Positions 31,301-39,597 of a DNA stretch of 64,000 nucleotides are shown here, piece after piece. Positions within the stretch are counted from its first letter, which is position 1, and each line of letters begins with the position of its first letter. The stretch covers positions 124,001 to 188,000 of the forward strand of contig NZ_JAGTTN010000006.1 of assembly GCF_020682705.1 (NCBI RefSeq). Direction: 5' to 3'. Origin of the DNA: Microbacterium allomyrinae. GTDB taxonomy: Bacteria; Actinomycetota; Actinomycetes; Actinomycetales; Microbacteriaceae. A model generated the notes under the pieces. That model saw nothing but the letters and a program-made list of their open reading frames with translations. It made no database searches and was not told the DNA's origin. The translations under genes were made by a program, and so were the position numbers.

Positions 31301-32062
31301 ATGAGCAAGGGCGGCAGTTCGCGAGGACGCACGGGCAAGCCGCGACGGGATGCCTCGGCCACGCGCTCCGGCGGTGCCAAGAAGTCAGGCGCCAAGCCCG
31401 CCCGCGCGCAGCGGCCCACGCCGCGCCCCTCCCCCGGTCCGTCACCGGTCGCCGAGTCCGTCGAGGTTCCCCAGGCGTTCACACTCGGTGCGATCCCAGG
31501 AGCCACGCCCGGGAAGTGGATCGACGTGTGGAAGGAGCGGATGCCGCTCACCGCGCTGGAGCTCATCCCCCTGTCGTTCGCCGAACAGCGCCGCGCGCTC
31601 GTCGACGGCGACGTCGAAGCCGCACTCGTGCGCCTGCCGATCGATGCCGAGGAACTGCACGTCATCCCGCTCTACGACGAGGTGCCCGTCGTCGTGACCT
31701 CGACCGAGTCGCACCTGACCGCGGCCGACGATCTCGCGCTGTCCGACCTTGCCGGCGAGGTCGTGATCGTGCCGCAGGACGACGTTCTCGGGCTGACGGT
31801 GCCCGGCGGGGTCGCGGCATCCTTCGCCCCTCCCGCCGACACCGGCGAGGCCGTCGCCATCGTCGCCGCCGGGGTCGGCGTCGTCATCGTGCCGATGTCT
31901 CTCGCGCGTCTGCATCACCGCAAGGACGCCGAGTACCGCGTGCTCCGCGACGCTCCGGTGTCGACCGTTGCCCTCGCCTGGGTGGCCGAGCGGACCACGC
32001 CGTCGGTCGAGGCCTTCGTCGGCATCGTGCGCGGACGCACCGCGAACTCTTCGCGCGGCTGA
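31301..32062 (+). CDS. LysR-type substrate-binding domain protein lacking an HTH
   Basis: 253 residues. The first 50 are basic and S/P/A-rich (GRTGKPRRDASATR...), not a winged helix. Residues 60-250 look like the periplasmic-binding-like effector domain of LysR regulators (WKERMPLTALELIPLSFAEQRRALVDGDVEAALVRLP, then IPLYDEVPVVVTSTESHLTAADDL, VAIVAAGVGVVIVPMSLARLHH). It starts 7 nt after TACGCT, so probably leaderless. Its last 25 codons are duplicated at 33805-33880. Could be a ligand-sensing partner or a degenerate regulator. Confidence 0.75.
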   Translation: MSKGGSSRGRTGKPRRDASATRSGGAKKSGAKPARAQRPTPRPSPGPSPVAESVEVPQAFTLGAIPGATPGKWIDVWKERMPLTALELIPLSFAEQRRALVDGDVEAALVRLPIDAEELHVIPLYDEVPVVVTSTESHLTAADDLALSDLAGEVVIVPQDDVLGLTVPGGVAASFAPPADTGEAVAIVAAGVGVVIVPMSLARLHHRKDAEYRVLRDAPVSTVALAWVAERTTPSVEAFVGIVRGRTANSSRG

Positions 32063-32087
32063 TCGCGTCCGTTCACCGGGAACGGAT

Positions 32088-32260
32088 GCAGGGGATGTCG
32101 CCGACCTGGGCCCCTGCGACATCCCCCGTGGATCCGGCTCCGGAGATCTGCGCGTCAAGGACGCGTCCCCATTTCGATCTCCTGCCCCCAGTATCCGAAG
32201 CCCCCCAGCTCGGACTGCAGGAGCCGTTCCACAATGAGGGAGCGTGGCGAAGGGGCGGTG
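32088..32260 (-). repeat. Duplicated intergenic element R, copy 1
   Basis: About 170 bases that closely match 35131-35310. It opens with an inverted repeat GGGGATGTCGC (32091-32101) / GCGACATCCCC (32116-32126) that can alternatively pair as GCAGGGG/CCCCTGC. A second small hairpin CGCGTC-AAG-GACGCG follows. On the minus strand it holds a 25-codon GTG frame (32232-32155) containing GYWGQEIE. Function unknown: structured RNA, regulator or small ORF. Confidence 0.7.
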
Positions 32261-32329
32261 ATACACGTGTGGCCAGTGAGCCGCTGAAGAAGGGCGCCCT
32301 ATCCGGGACGCCCTTCCGATGCACCGAGG

Positions 32330-32578
32330 TCAGTTGGTCATGCCGTGCGGGTTGATGGCGGACCCGTTGCCCGTGAACGGGTTCGTGATCGATCCGTTCG
32401 TCTTGGAGTGCGGGTTGATGACGTCGTTCGTGGAGCCGTACGGGTTCACGACCGACCCGTTCGACTGTCCGAACGGGTTCGTCACCGACCCTCCCGGTGC
32501 CGCCGTAGCGACCGCAGGAGCGCTGAGCAGCGCGATGACAGCGGCCGACGCCAGGCCGAGAGTGATCTGCTTCTTCAT
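32330..32578 (-). CDS. Small secreted protein with NP[FYH] repeats
   Basis: 82 residues. A clean Sec signal peptide (MKKQITLGLASAAVIALLSAP) ends near VATAA. The mature 55 or so residues are five tandem 10-11 residue units: TNPFGQSNGS, VNPYGSTND, INPHSKTNGS, TNPFTGNGS, INPHGMTN. There is no cysteine or enzyme motif. TAGCGT (32635-32630) may be its own -10, and a GGCGCC-loop-GGCGCC hairpin lies in the leader. The TNPF words match the repeats in the S8 protease of the same strand. It may be a signal, a surface-binding peptide or a protease substrate; none is proven. Confidence 0.75.
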   Translation of the reverse strand: MKKQITLGLASAAVIALLSAPAVATAAPGGSVTNPFGQSNGSVVNPYGSTNDVINPHSKTNGSITNPFTGNGSAINPHGMTN

Positions 32579-32677
32579 TGAGCGTGGTCCAATCTTCGGG
32601 GGAAAGGCGCCGGGGCGGCGCCGGGCTACACGCTAGCGCCCGCCTCGCCCACAGCGGAAGGCCTGATCTCCGGTGTC

Positions 32678-33883
32678 TCAGAAGCCTGCGCCGTGCACCT
32701 GGAACGGCGCGACGATTCCGGTGCGCTCGGATGCCGCGGCCAGCGCCTCGGATGGCGAGACACCCGCAGCGAGTCCTGCGTGCATCGCACCCAGCAGCTC
32801 GCAGGCATCGTCGTCGGCCACGACCACCGGCGTTGCGACCACGCATCGCGCGCCCGCATGAAGCCAGATTCGTGTCATGCCCACGGCTTCCTCGCCCCAG
32901 CGCACCGAGGAACGACCCACCTTGCAGGCGGAGAGAACGACTGTGTCCGGGAGCGTCGGGATGAGATCGATGTCGTAGCCGAACAGCGTCCCGTCGGAGA
33001 GTTCGAGACCAGAGAACAACGGGTTGTCGATCGCGTGGCGCCCGTGCGCCGCGACGTGGAGCACGTCGGCGCGCGACGCCATCACCGTGACCCGCTCAAC
33101 TGTCGCAGCATCGGCGGTGACCGCTGTGGATCTCGTCCAAGCAGCGACAGCGGTCTCGATCTCCTCCTCGGCACGGGTGACGCGTGGGCCTGCGGCGAAT
33201 GCGGCCATGTCGTGCGCAAAGGGACCCCGCCGGCGCATCCGCTCCCACCGGGTCGCCGATACGGCGACGGTGAACGCCCTTCCGGCCATGCCGGGGAGCA
33301 TCGCCCACGGAATGCCGTTCAGGATGCCGGGGGCAGTGATGACGAGCCTGTCCGCGTCCGCGACGCCGGCGGGCCCGTCCAGCACCGAGCGCGACAGGGA
33401 CGCGAGACGGTCACTCAGCGAACGCGCAACGACCCCGGCCACAGGCCCCGTCCGCATGGTAGCCGCCATGTCGAGGTCCGCGCGCAGGCCGGGAAGGGAG
33501 TGCGCCACGGCGGCCCAATCGCCGAGTGCCACCAGCTGCGCCCGGTCATGGCGGACGACGACCGCGGCGAGCGCATCACCGGTGAACACATACGCGATGA
33601 GGGCTGTCCTCGCATCGAGCTCGGCGCGCACCGTATCGATATCGATGCGCGCCTGCACTCCGCGCGATCCGGTGCCGCTCCATTGGCGCTCGCGCGCCCG
33701 ATCGCGCAGACGCTCGGCCTCGGCCGATGCCTGCCATGCTCCGGACGGGTCGTCTGCGCGCATCATCCGCAACTGCGCGAGATCGGAGGCGAGCTCCTCG
33801 TCGGGCAGACGACGCCTTCGGTCGACGCGTTCGTCGGCGTCGTGCGCGGACGCACTGCGAACTCGTCGCGCGCCTGACCGCAC
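32678..33883 (-). CDS. Truncated CHAT-domain protease paralogue
   Basis: Up to 401 residues. From about residue 26 it aligns with the C-terminal half of the full CHAT protein at 35331, through to the identical end IVAPFQVHGAGF. The catalytic dyad is intact: HVAAHGRH and LSACKVG. The TPR-like N-terminal half is missing. The first 25 codons read antisense across the duplicated tail of the LysR-like gene, so the true start may be an internal ATG (33766 or 33763). Coding looks undamaged, which suggests that it is still in use or only recently freed from selection. Confidence 0.7.
   Translation of the reverse strand: MRSGARRVRSASAHDADERVDRRRRLPDEELASDLAQLRMMRADDPSGAWQASAEAERLRDRARERQWSGTGSRGVQARIDIDTVRAELDARTALIAYVFTGDALAAVVVRHDRAQLVALGDWAAVAHSLPGLRADLDMAATMRTGPVAGVVARSLSDRLASLSRSVLDGPAGVADADRLVITAPGILNGIPWAMLPGMAGRAFTVAVSATRWERMRRRGPFAHDMAAFAAGPRVTRAEEEIETAVAAWTRSTAVTADAATVERVTVMASRADVLHVAAHGRHAIDNPLFSGLELSDGTLFGYDIDLIPTLPDTVVLSACKVGRSSVRWGEEAVGMTRIWLHAGARCVVATPVVVADDDACELLGAMHAGLAAGVSPSEALAAASERTGIVAPFQVHGAGF
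33805..33880 (+). pseudogene. Fossil 3' end of the LysR-like gene
   Basis: Bases 33805-33880 repeat the last 75 bases of the gene ending at 32062 (about 85% by eye), coding TTPSVDAFVGVVRGRTANSS before a stop. No upstream part of the gene remains. It marks the breakpoint where the truncated CHAT gene begins. Confidence 0.75.
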
Positions 33884-33898
33884 TGCGTTCCGCGGCCG

Positions 33899-35038
33899 CT
33901 ACGGCTCCTCGGTGGGATCGGGCGACGGGCTCGGAGTCGGTTCCGTCTGCGAGAGCTCGGAGAGCGCCTCGTGGAACGCGGTGACGGTCGCGGCGTCCAC
34001 CGTGCCCGTGGGCGGAACGTCCAGCTCGGTCTGGAACGCGATCACGGCCTCGGTCAACGCCGGTGTCCACACGCCATCGACCGGACCGTCCCAGAACCCT
34101 GCGAGCTTCAGTGTCTGCTGGATCGCGGCCGTCGTCGCCACCGACTCCTGAGCGGCAGCCCCGCCCAGCGCCGCCAATTCGGCCTGCAGGGCTGCGGCGG
34201 TGGCTTTGTCGACCGCGCCCGTGACCGGCAGCCCGTTCGCGGTCTGGAGGTCTTCGACCGCCCCGACCGTCTCCGGTCCGTAGACGCCGTCGATAGCGCC
34301 TGCGTAGTACCCCGCATCAGCGAGATCCTGCTGGAGCGCGGTCGAATACGCGCTGACTGCCGCTGCGGCTTGCTGCGCCTGCTCGTCGGGCACGCACCCG
34401 GCATCGACGAACAAGCGCAGCCACGCCATCTCGAGTGCGACGGCGGCGCTGTTGAACTGCTCGGATGCCGCGGCCAGCGGCGTCTGGTCGGTGATGGCGC
34501 CCTGCGCCGCCGTGAACTCCGCCTCGGCCTGCGTGACGCGGTCGACCGTCGCCGTCGGCACCGCAGGCGCGGTGGTCGCCGATGCGGTGTCAGGTTCGCT
34601 GGGCGCGGCCGACGCGCCGGCCTCTGCCTCCGCCTCGGCGAGCGCCACGCGGGCTTCCGCGAGCTCCTGCTCCGCCGCGGCGACATCCTCCTGGGCGGCG
34701 ACCGCGGCCTCAGCATCGGTGAAGGCATCCTCGCGCGGCTCGGTGAGGTCGGCGCCGGCATCCCTGACATCGCCGACCGTGGGTGCCGTGGCGTTCAGCA
34801 CGTCGCCGTACTGATCGAGTGCCCCGATGTAGGTCTCGCTCGCCTGGCAGAAGGCCTCCGACGCCGCAATCGATTCAGCCTGGGCGTCCGCCGCGGCTTT
34901 CTCTTTCACACTCACCTGGGCCTGTGCCCGCTCGACGCTGCTGACGCCGTCCGCGCAGCCGGCAAGCCCGGCTGCGGCGAGCGCAAGCAACAGGACCGCT
35001 CCCGCCCGTGTTGCGCCGGTCGATCTCGCTGTTCTCAT
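33899..35038 (-). CDS. Lipoprotein with two peptidoglycan-binding domains
   Basis: 379 residues. Lipobox LAAAGLAGC at the N-terminus, a long alanine/glutamate-rich coiled region, then two PG_binding_1 repeats: LQQDLADAGYYAGAIDGVYGPETVGAVEDLQ and IQQTLKLAGFWDGPVDGVWTPALTEAVIAFQ, each about 60 residues. A P/S/T tail ends the protein. It should sit on the outer face of the membrane and touch the wall. The start is the ATG at 35038; longer frames upstream run through element R and are not supported. It lies between the two CHAT genes on the same strand. Confidence 0.88.
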   Translation of the reverse strand: MRTARSTGATRAGAVLLLALAAAGLAGCADGVSSVERAQAQVSVKEKAAADAQAESIAASEAFCQASETYIGALDQYGDVLNATAPTVGDVRDAGADLTEPREDAFTDAEAAVAAQEDVAAAEQELAEARVALAEAEAEAGASAAPSEPDTASATTAPAVPTATVDRVTQAEAEFTAAQGAITDQTPLAAASEQFNSAAVALEMAWLRLFVDAGCVPDEQAQQAAAAVSAYSTALQQDLADAGYYAGAIDGVYGPETVGAVEDLQTANGLPVTGAVDKATAAALQAELAALGGAAAQESVATTAAIQQTLKLAGFWDGPVDGVWTPALTEAVIAFQTELDVPPTGTVDAATVTAFHEALSELSQTEPTPSPSPDPTEEP

Positions 35039-35130
35039 GTGGGGACCCTCCGTTGCCGAGGTTATCGGCCACGGCCGCGCAGTCGTCATCCACATCGGGT
35101 GATCCCTCGGACGTGATGCGGGGGGCGTGA

Positions 35131-35310
35131 TGCGGGGGATGTCGCCGACCTGGGTCTCTGCGACATCCCCCGTGGATCCGGCTCCCGGAGATCTACGCGT
35201 CACCGACGCGTCCCCGTTTCGATCTCCTGCCCCCAGTATCCGAAAGCCCCCCGGCCTCGGACTGCAGGAGCCGTTCCATCGTGAGGGAGCGTGGGGTGGG
35301 TGCGCTGATA
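35131..35310 (-). repeat. Duplicated intergenic element R, copy 2
   Basis: Copy 2 of the element at 32088, roughly 90% identical by eye. Its first hairpin is CGGGGGATGTCGC (35133-35145) / GCGACATCCCCCG (35160-35172), 13 pairs; the second is CGCGTC-ACC-GACGCG, with the stem kept and the loop changed. The short frame found in copy 1 starts here with ATG but is shifted by two extra bases. It lies between the CHAT stop and the lipoprotein start and fills most of the 292-base gap. Confidence 0.7.
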
Positions 35311-35330
35311 CATGCGCCGGGGAGAAGTTT

Positions 35331-37838
35331 TCAGAACCCTGCCCCGTGCACCTGGAACGGCGCGACGATGCCGGTGCGCTCGGATGCCGCAGCCAGCGCC
35401 TCGGAGGGCGAGACACCGGCGGCAAGGCCCTCGTGCATGACACTCAGCAACTCGCACGCGTCGTCATCGGCAACGGCGACCGGCGCGGCGACGACGCTGC
35501 GTACGCCCGCATGGAGCCACACGCGTGTCATCCCAATTGCCTCCTCGCCCCATCGGATCGACGATCGCCCGACTTCGCAGGCCGAGAGGACGACCGCGTC
35601 CGGCATGTCGCGAATGAGGTCGATGTCGTATCCGAACAACGTGCCGTCGGCCAGCTCGAGGCCGGAGAACATCGGGTTGTCGGCGGCATGCCGACCGTGC
35701 GCAGCGACGTGGAGGACGTTCACTCTGGAGGCGATCTCCGTCAGCCGCCGCGCAGACGCGCCGGCACCGTGCTCGACGACAGGAGCACACCACGGCGCTG
35801 ATGCGCGCGCGAGCTCCTCGACGCCGCGCGCGACGCGGGGCCCAGCCACGAATCCTGCGCGAGTGGGCGTTGGTCGCGGAGTCCGCGCGAACCTGGCCCA
35901 CCGTGTCGCCGACACAGCCAGCGTGAATGGTCGCTCCCGGAGGCCGGGAAGCATTCCCCACGGAACCTCCCGCAGAATCCCCGGCACCGTGAGGATGACG
36001 CGTTCCGCGCCGGCGACTCGAAGCGGTTCGGCGATCAGAAGTTCGGCCAGCACCGCGAGCCGCTCATCGAGCGAGCGACGGACCACATCCGCGATCGGGC
36101 TGTTCCGAATCGTCGCGGACATGTCCAGATCCGAACGGAGCCCGGCGAGTGCGCGGCGCACTTCGCCCACGGGCGGGAGCGGCACCACCGTCGCACCGTT
36201 TGGCCTGATGACCACTGAGGAGAGCACCGCGCCAGTGAACACGAACGCGATGAGCGTGGCATCGTGCGGCAGCGTGGCCTGGAATTCCTCGAGATCGATG
36301 CGCTGCTCGACGGCGGCCGCGCCGGTCGATGACCACTGCCGCTGGCGCACTCGCTCGCGCAGAGCGGCGGTCCGCGGCTCTGACAGCCAGTCCTCCGATG
36401 CCGCCTCGGTGCGCAGCGCGCGCAGCTCTGCGACATCCTGGGCAACGCTGGGATCCGGCGGCGGGCGAAGCGGCACAACCTGCTGACTCAGGTGCCTGGC
36501 GCGCTCCGACCACGCGAAGATCACGTCGGCACGGCCGGATCGCACGGCGGATTCGATCCCTGAGTAGACGAGCGACCCCCCGTGCATCTGGATCGCGGAT
36601 TGCAGGTCGATGCTTCCCGATTCCTGCCAAGACGCGAGCGTGTCGAGTCCGGTCGCAAGTTGCCGGCGAGCCGTCGCGTGACGCCCGGCGGCGGTCGCTC
36701 GTGCAGCCCGAACCTCTTCGTCGAGCAGCCGGAGCTCGAGCGGCGCGGACCGCGGCACCCGCGTACGAGGTGCCAGCGTCGATCCGTCTCGTACCTGCGC
36801 GAGCTCAAAGGTCAGTCGTAGCGCGGCCGCCTCCATCCGGAACCCTCTCGTGGTGAGGCGCTCTGCCACGTCCTCGATTTCCGCGGCGCCTGCCCAGCGT
36901 CGTCGTCCAGGCTCCACGACCTGCCCTGAACTTCGACCGTGGTCCAGGAGCGCCCGCAACCGGAGGGCTTCGGCGCGGACTTCCCACGTCTCATTCCCGA
37001 GCCGAGCGAAGGTCCTGCTCGATCGCCCGGCCATCTTCGCGGACTCCGAGGCCGAGTGCGCCAGCAGCGAGCGCGCCAGCTGGAATCTGGCCTCCCCACT
37101 GGCGTGAGGCATGTGTCGACGCCCGAACGTGGTCGCCGCGTGCGCAAGAAGGGCTTCTGCTTCGGTCACGAGCCCGGCGTCGCGCAGCACCTGGGCGCGA
37201 TCCACATCGCAGATCGCCGCAGCGACCTCTGACGCGCTCGCAAGGGTCGCGCGCGCGTCGAGCATCTCGCGGAGTGCGGTGACCAGGTCGCCCCTCAGGA
37301 GGGCGATGTAGCCGAGATTGTGCTTGGCCTGCGCTTCGTCGAAGTCCATGTTGCGCAGTGCGTACACCCGCGCTGCCGCCTCGGCGTCCGCAGCGGCCGA
37401 CGCCAGTCGGCGCAGGTGCATGTTCACGACGCTCCGATTGACAAACATGCGCGCGGCGACGAGTGAATCGGCTTCCACCGAGCGGATCGCGCGTCCGAGC
37501 ATCTCTCGGGCTTCGTCGAGGCGTCCGCCATGCTCGGCGAGCGCACCGAGCTGGCCGTAGAGGATCGCGAGCGTCTCCCGAGAGATGCCCCCGCGTCCCA
37601 GCGTCTCCCGGCAGAGTGCCTCTGCACCCGTTGCGTCGCCCATCTGCGACATGACGAACGCCGTGGTCCCGGCGATGCGCGCGCCGAGGTCGGGGGCGTC
37701 CGAACGGAGTGCAGCGTCCTGGAGAAGTCGCAGAGCTTGCGGATACCGGCGACGGTTGGCTGCATCGACGCCGCGTCGATGCAGCGCCTGCGCCGAGGTG
37801 GTCACGGGATCATCTTGGCGTAACCCGCGGCCGCGCAC
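35331..37838 (-). CDS. TPR-CHAT domain protease
   Basis: 835 residues from the GTG at 37838; a GTG 11 codons later (TTSAQALHRRG) may be the true start. Residues 15-430 are helical repeats of TPR type (RRGVDAANRRRYPQALRLLQDA; GQLGALAEHGGRLDEAREMLGRAI; HNLGYIALLRGDLVTALREMLDA). The C-terminal CHAT domain has the His near 713 (HVAAHGRH) and Cys 754 (LSACEVG), the dyad of caspase-like proteases. No signal peptide. It is 15 bases after the S8 protease gene. CHAT proteases act in programmed proteolysis, as in gasdermin or Craspase systems; the target here is unknown. Confidence 0.9.
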   Translation of the reverse strand: MRGRGLRQDDPVTTSAQALHRRGVDAANRRRYPQALRLLQDAALRSDAPDLGARIAGTTAFVMSQMGDATGAEALCRETLGRGGISRETLAILYGQLGALAEHGGRLDEAREMLGRAIRSVEADSLVAARMFVNRSVVNMHLRRLASAAADAEAAARVYALRNMDFDEAQAKHNLGYIALLRGDLVTALREMLDARATLASASEVAAAICDVDRAQVLRDAGLVTEAEALLAHAATTFGRRHMPHASGEARFQLARSLLAHSASESAKMAGRSSRTFARLGNETWEVRAEALRLRALLDHGRSSGQVVEPGRRRWAGAAEIEDVAERLTTRGFRMEAAALRLTFELAQVRDGSTLAPRTRVPRSAPLELRLLDEEVRAARATAAGRHATARRQLATGLDTLASWQESGSIDLQSAIQMHGGSLVYSGIESAVRSGRADVIFAWSERARHLSQQVVPLRPPPDPSVAQDVAELRALRTEAASEDWLSEPRTAALRERVRQRQWSSTGAAAVEQRIDLEEFQATLPHDATLIAFVFTGAVLSSVVIRPNGATVVPLPPVGEVRRALAGLRSDLDMSATIRNSPIADVVRRSLDERLAVLAELLIAEPLRVAGAERVILTVPGILREVPWGMLPGLRERPFTLAVSATRWARFARTPRPTPTRAGFVAGPRVARGVEELARASAPWCAPVVEHGAGASARRLTEIASRVNVLHVAAHGRHAADNPMFSGLELADGTLFGYDIDLIRDMPDAVVLSACEVGRSSIRWGEEAIGMTRVWLHAGVRSVVAAPVAVADDDACELLSVMHEGLAAGVSPSEALAAASERTGIVAPFQVHGAGF

Positions 37839-37853
37839 GCCACGGGATGCGGA

Positions 37854-39542
37854 TCATCCAGGCAGAATCGTCTTCTTGAGGTCTCCCTTAATCTCCGTGT
37901 AGGCGTCGTTCAACGCCTTCGCCCGACTCACGGCGTCGTCCGCGGCGGTGCCGTCCATGAGCGCCTTCCCGACTGCCGCGGCAAGCTTCCCCGCTACGAG
38001 CGGCGCAGCGAACGAAGTGCCGCTCCACACCGCGAAGCCGGTGGCGAAGTCGTCCGGATCCAGCGACTCCCGCCGCACACCATCGCGGTCGAGGCGCGAC
38101 CCCGGCTGCATCCCGCCGCGAAATTTCGGCGACGCGCTGAGCACGGACACGCCACGGGCGAACGTATCTACCCATCGCCCGACATTGCTGAAAAGCGCTA
38201 CGGATCCGTTCGGGTTCAGTGCACCGACAGACACATGCGGCGCGCCCTTGGCCTCGGCGGGCTGCTTCACCGAGAACTCGGCATCTTTCCAGGTCCACAG
38301 GGCTGCGGGGAACGCGGGTCTCGACGTCGAGTCGTTGCCCGCCGAGCACACGACAGCGCAGCCGAGTTCCCGGATCTGCACGAGCAACTCGTTCAGAGTC
38401 AGATCGAACTGGCCGTCGTCCGGAGTCTCGTGGTAGTAGCCGAGCGAGATGTTCAGGACATCCACCGTCAGCCCACCCTTGAGTGCATCGAGAAGCGCCT
38501 GCACCGCATCGATGAAATCGCCCTCGAGCACTGTGCCCATGCTGTCGGCCACTCGGATCGGCAGCAGCACAACGTCGGGACAGGCCTGCAGGACGATACC
38601 TGCCACAAACGTCCCGTGCCCCGCCGCCCCGTCGAGAAATCCGTCGAGTGGGCCCGCGACGTCGCCGACGAGCTCCGGGTCGGCATCGGCGCCAATAACA
38701 CCGAGGATTGGCTGCGCCGCGATGACGCCGCCCACGAACCAATCGTGGTCGCGCCAGCAGCCGGTGTCGAGAAAGGCGACCACCGGTCGCCTTCCGACGA
38801 TCTCGTCATCTTCGAGTCGATTCGGAGCAGCGCCGACAAAGTCGACGACCTGACGGCCGCCGCTGCCCGGCAGGCCGTATGTGCCGGGTCCGTACGGGTT
38901 GGTCTGCGTGAACGGGTTGGTCTGTGTGAACGGGTTCGTCTGCGTGAACGGGTTCGTCTGCGTGAACGGGTTCGTCTGCGTGAAGGGGCCAAGCGCCATG
39001 ACGTGGTCCAGACCGATACCGCGCAGGGTCTCCGCCTCCTTGACGAGGTCGGCCCCGGTGGCACCTCGCCGGCGCGGCGCCCGTACGGTCGCATCAGGTT
39101 CGACAGGCTGCTCCATGCCGAGGACGAGCGCGCGCGTGCGTTGGAGGAGACGCCATGCGTCGATTGGCGGCACCGGCTGGTCGTCGCGTCCGGGGACCGG
39201 GTCAGGGCTTATCCGCACCCGACGCACGAGCGGCGCGTCGGGCTGCGCCCGCGCCACGCCCAGGGATCGACTCGCCGTTGCGGCATCCTGATCGGACGGA
39301 GCCGTATCGACCTCGACCTTCCACCCGAAGTCACCTGCCGCGACCGCGAGGTTCGTCACCGCTTCCGCGGCGCGCTCCGTGTCAGTCAGTAGCAGATGGC
39401 CCGGAGCGTATGCGGTGGGGTACGGGGTGAAGGTGTCGACCGGCTCCACCGCCGGATCGAGCACGACCCCCCTGGGACGGAATGCGTCGAAACGGGAGCG
39501 CCAGTCATCGCCCCCACCGCCACCGGTCACGACGTTGCTCAT
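37854..39542 (-). CDS. Cytoplasmic S8 (subtilisin-like) protease with NPFTQT repeats
   Basis: 562 residues without a signal peptide. The triad is complete: Asp259 (VVAFLDTGC), His309 (AAGHGTFVAG), Ser510 (SGTSFAAPLVAG), with the oxyanion Asn in VVCSAGND. Residues about 185-218 are five TNPFTQ units and a TNPYGPG end, between a helical N-terminal region and the catalytic domain, where a prodomain linker would be. The repeat may be a cleavage or docking linker. Follows the small unknown gene by 55 bases and precedes CHAT by 15. Confidence 0.92.
   Translation of the reverse strand: MSNVVTGGGGGDDWRSRFDAFRPRGVVLDPAVEPVDTFTPYPTAYAPGHLLLTDTERAAEAVTNLAVAAGDFGWKVEVDTAPSDQDAATASRSLGVARAQPDAPLVRRVRISPDPVPGRDDQPVPPIDAWRLLQRTRALVLGMEQPVEPDATVRAPRRRGATGADLVKEAETLRGIGLDHVMALGPFTQTNPFTQTNPFTQTNPFTQTNPFTQTNPYGPGTYGLPGSGGRQVVDFVGAAPNRLEDDEIVGRRPVVAFLDTGCWRDHDWFVGGVIAAQPILGVIGADADPELVGDVAGPLDGFLDGAAGHGTFVAGIVLQACPDVVLLPIRVADSMGTVLEGDFIDAVQALLDALKGGLTVDVLNISLGYYHETPDDGQFDLTLNELLVQIRELGCAVVCSAGNDSTSRPAFPAALWTWKDAEFSVKQPAEAKGAPHVSVGALNPNGSVALFSNVGRWVDTFARGVSVLSASPKFRGGMQPGSRLDRDGVRRESLDPDDFATGFAVWSGTSFAAPLVAGKLAAAVGKALMDGTAADDAVSRAKALNDAYTEIKGDLKKTILPG
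38890..38990 (-). repeat. 18-base tandem repeats coding for NPFTQT
   Basis: Five near-exact 18-base units read as TNPFTQ on the minus strand; three are almost identical, suggesting recent expansion by slippage. Confidence 0.92.
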
Positions 39543-39597
39543 GTCTTCTCCTCACACACAGCGGATGCCGGGCCCCCAGGCCTCGGCATCCGGATCC

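Noticed and set aside
35039-35443. Longer start for the peptidoglycan-binding lipoprotein
   Set aside because: The added part runs through element R and the CHAT 3' end; the lipobox and a signal-like start lie at 35038.
38890-38990. Possible CRISPR or regulatory repeats
   Set aside because: The 18-base units are in frame inside the S8 gene and code for NPFTQT.
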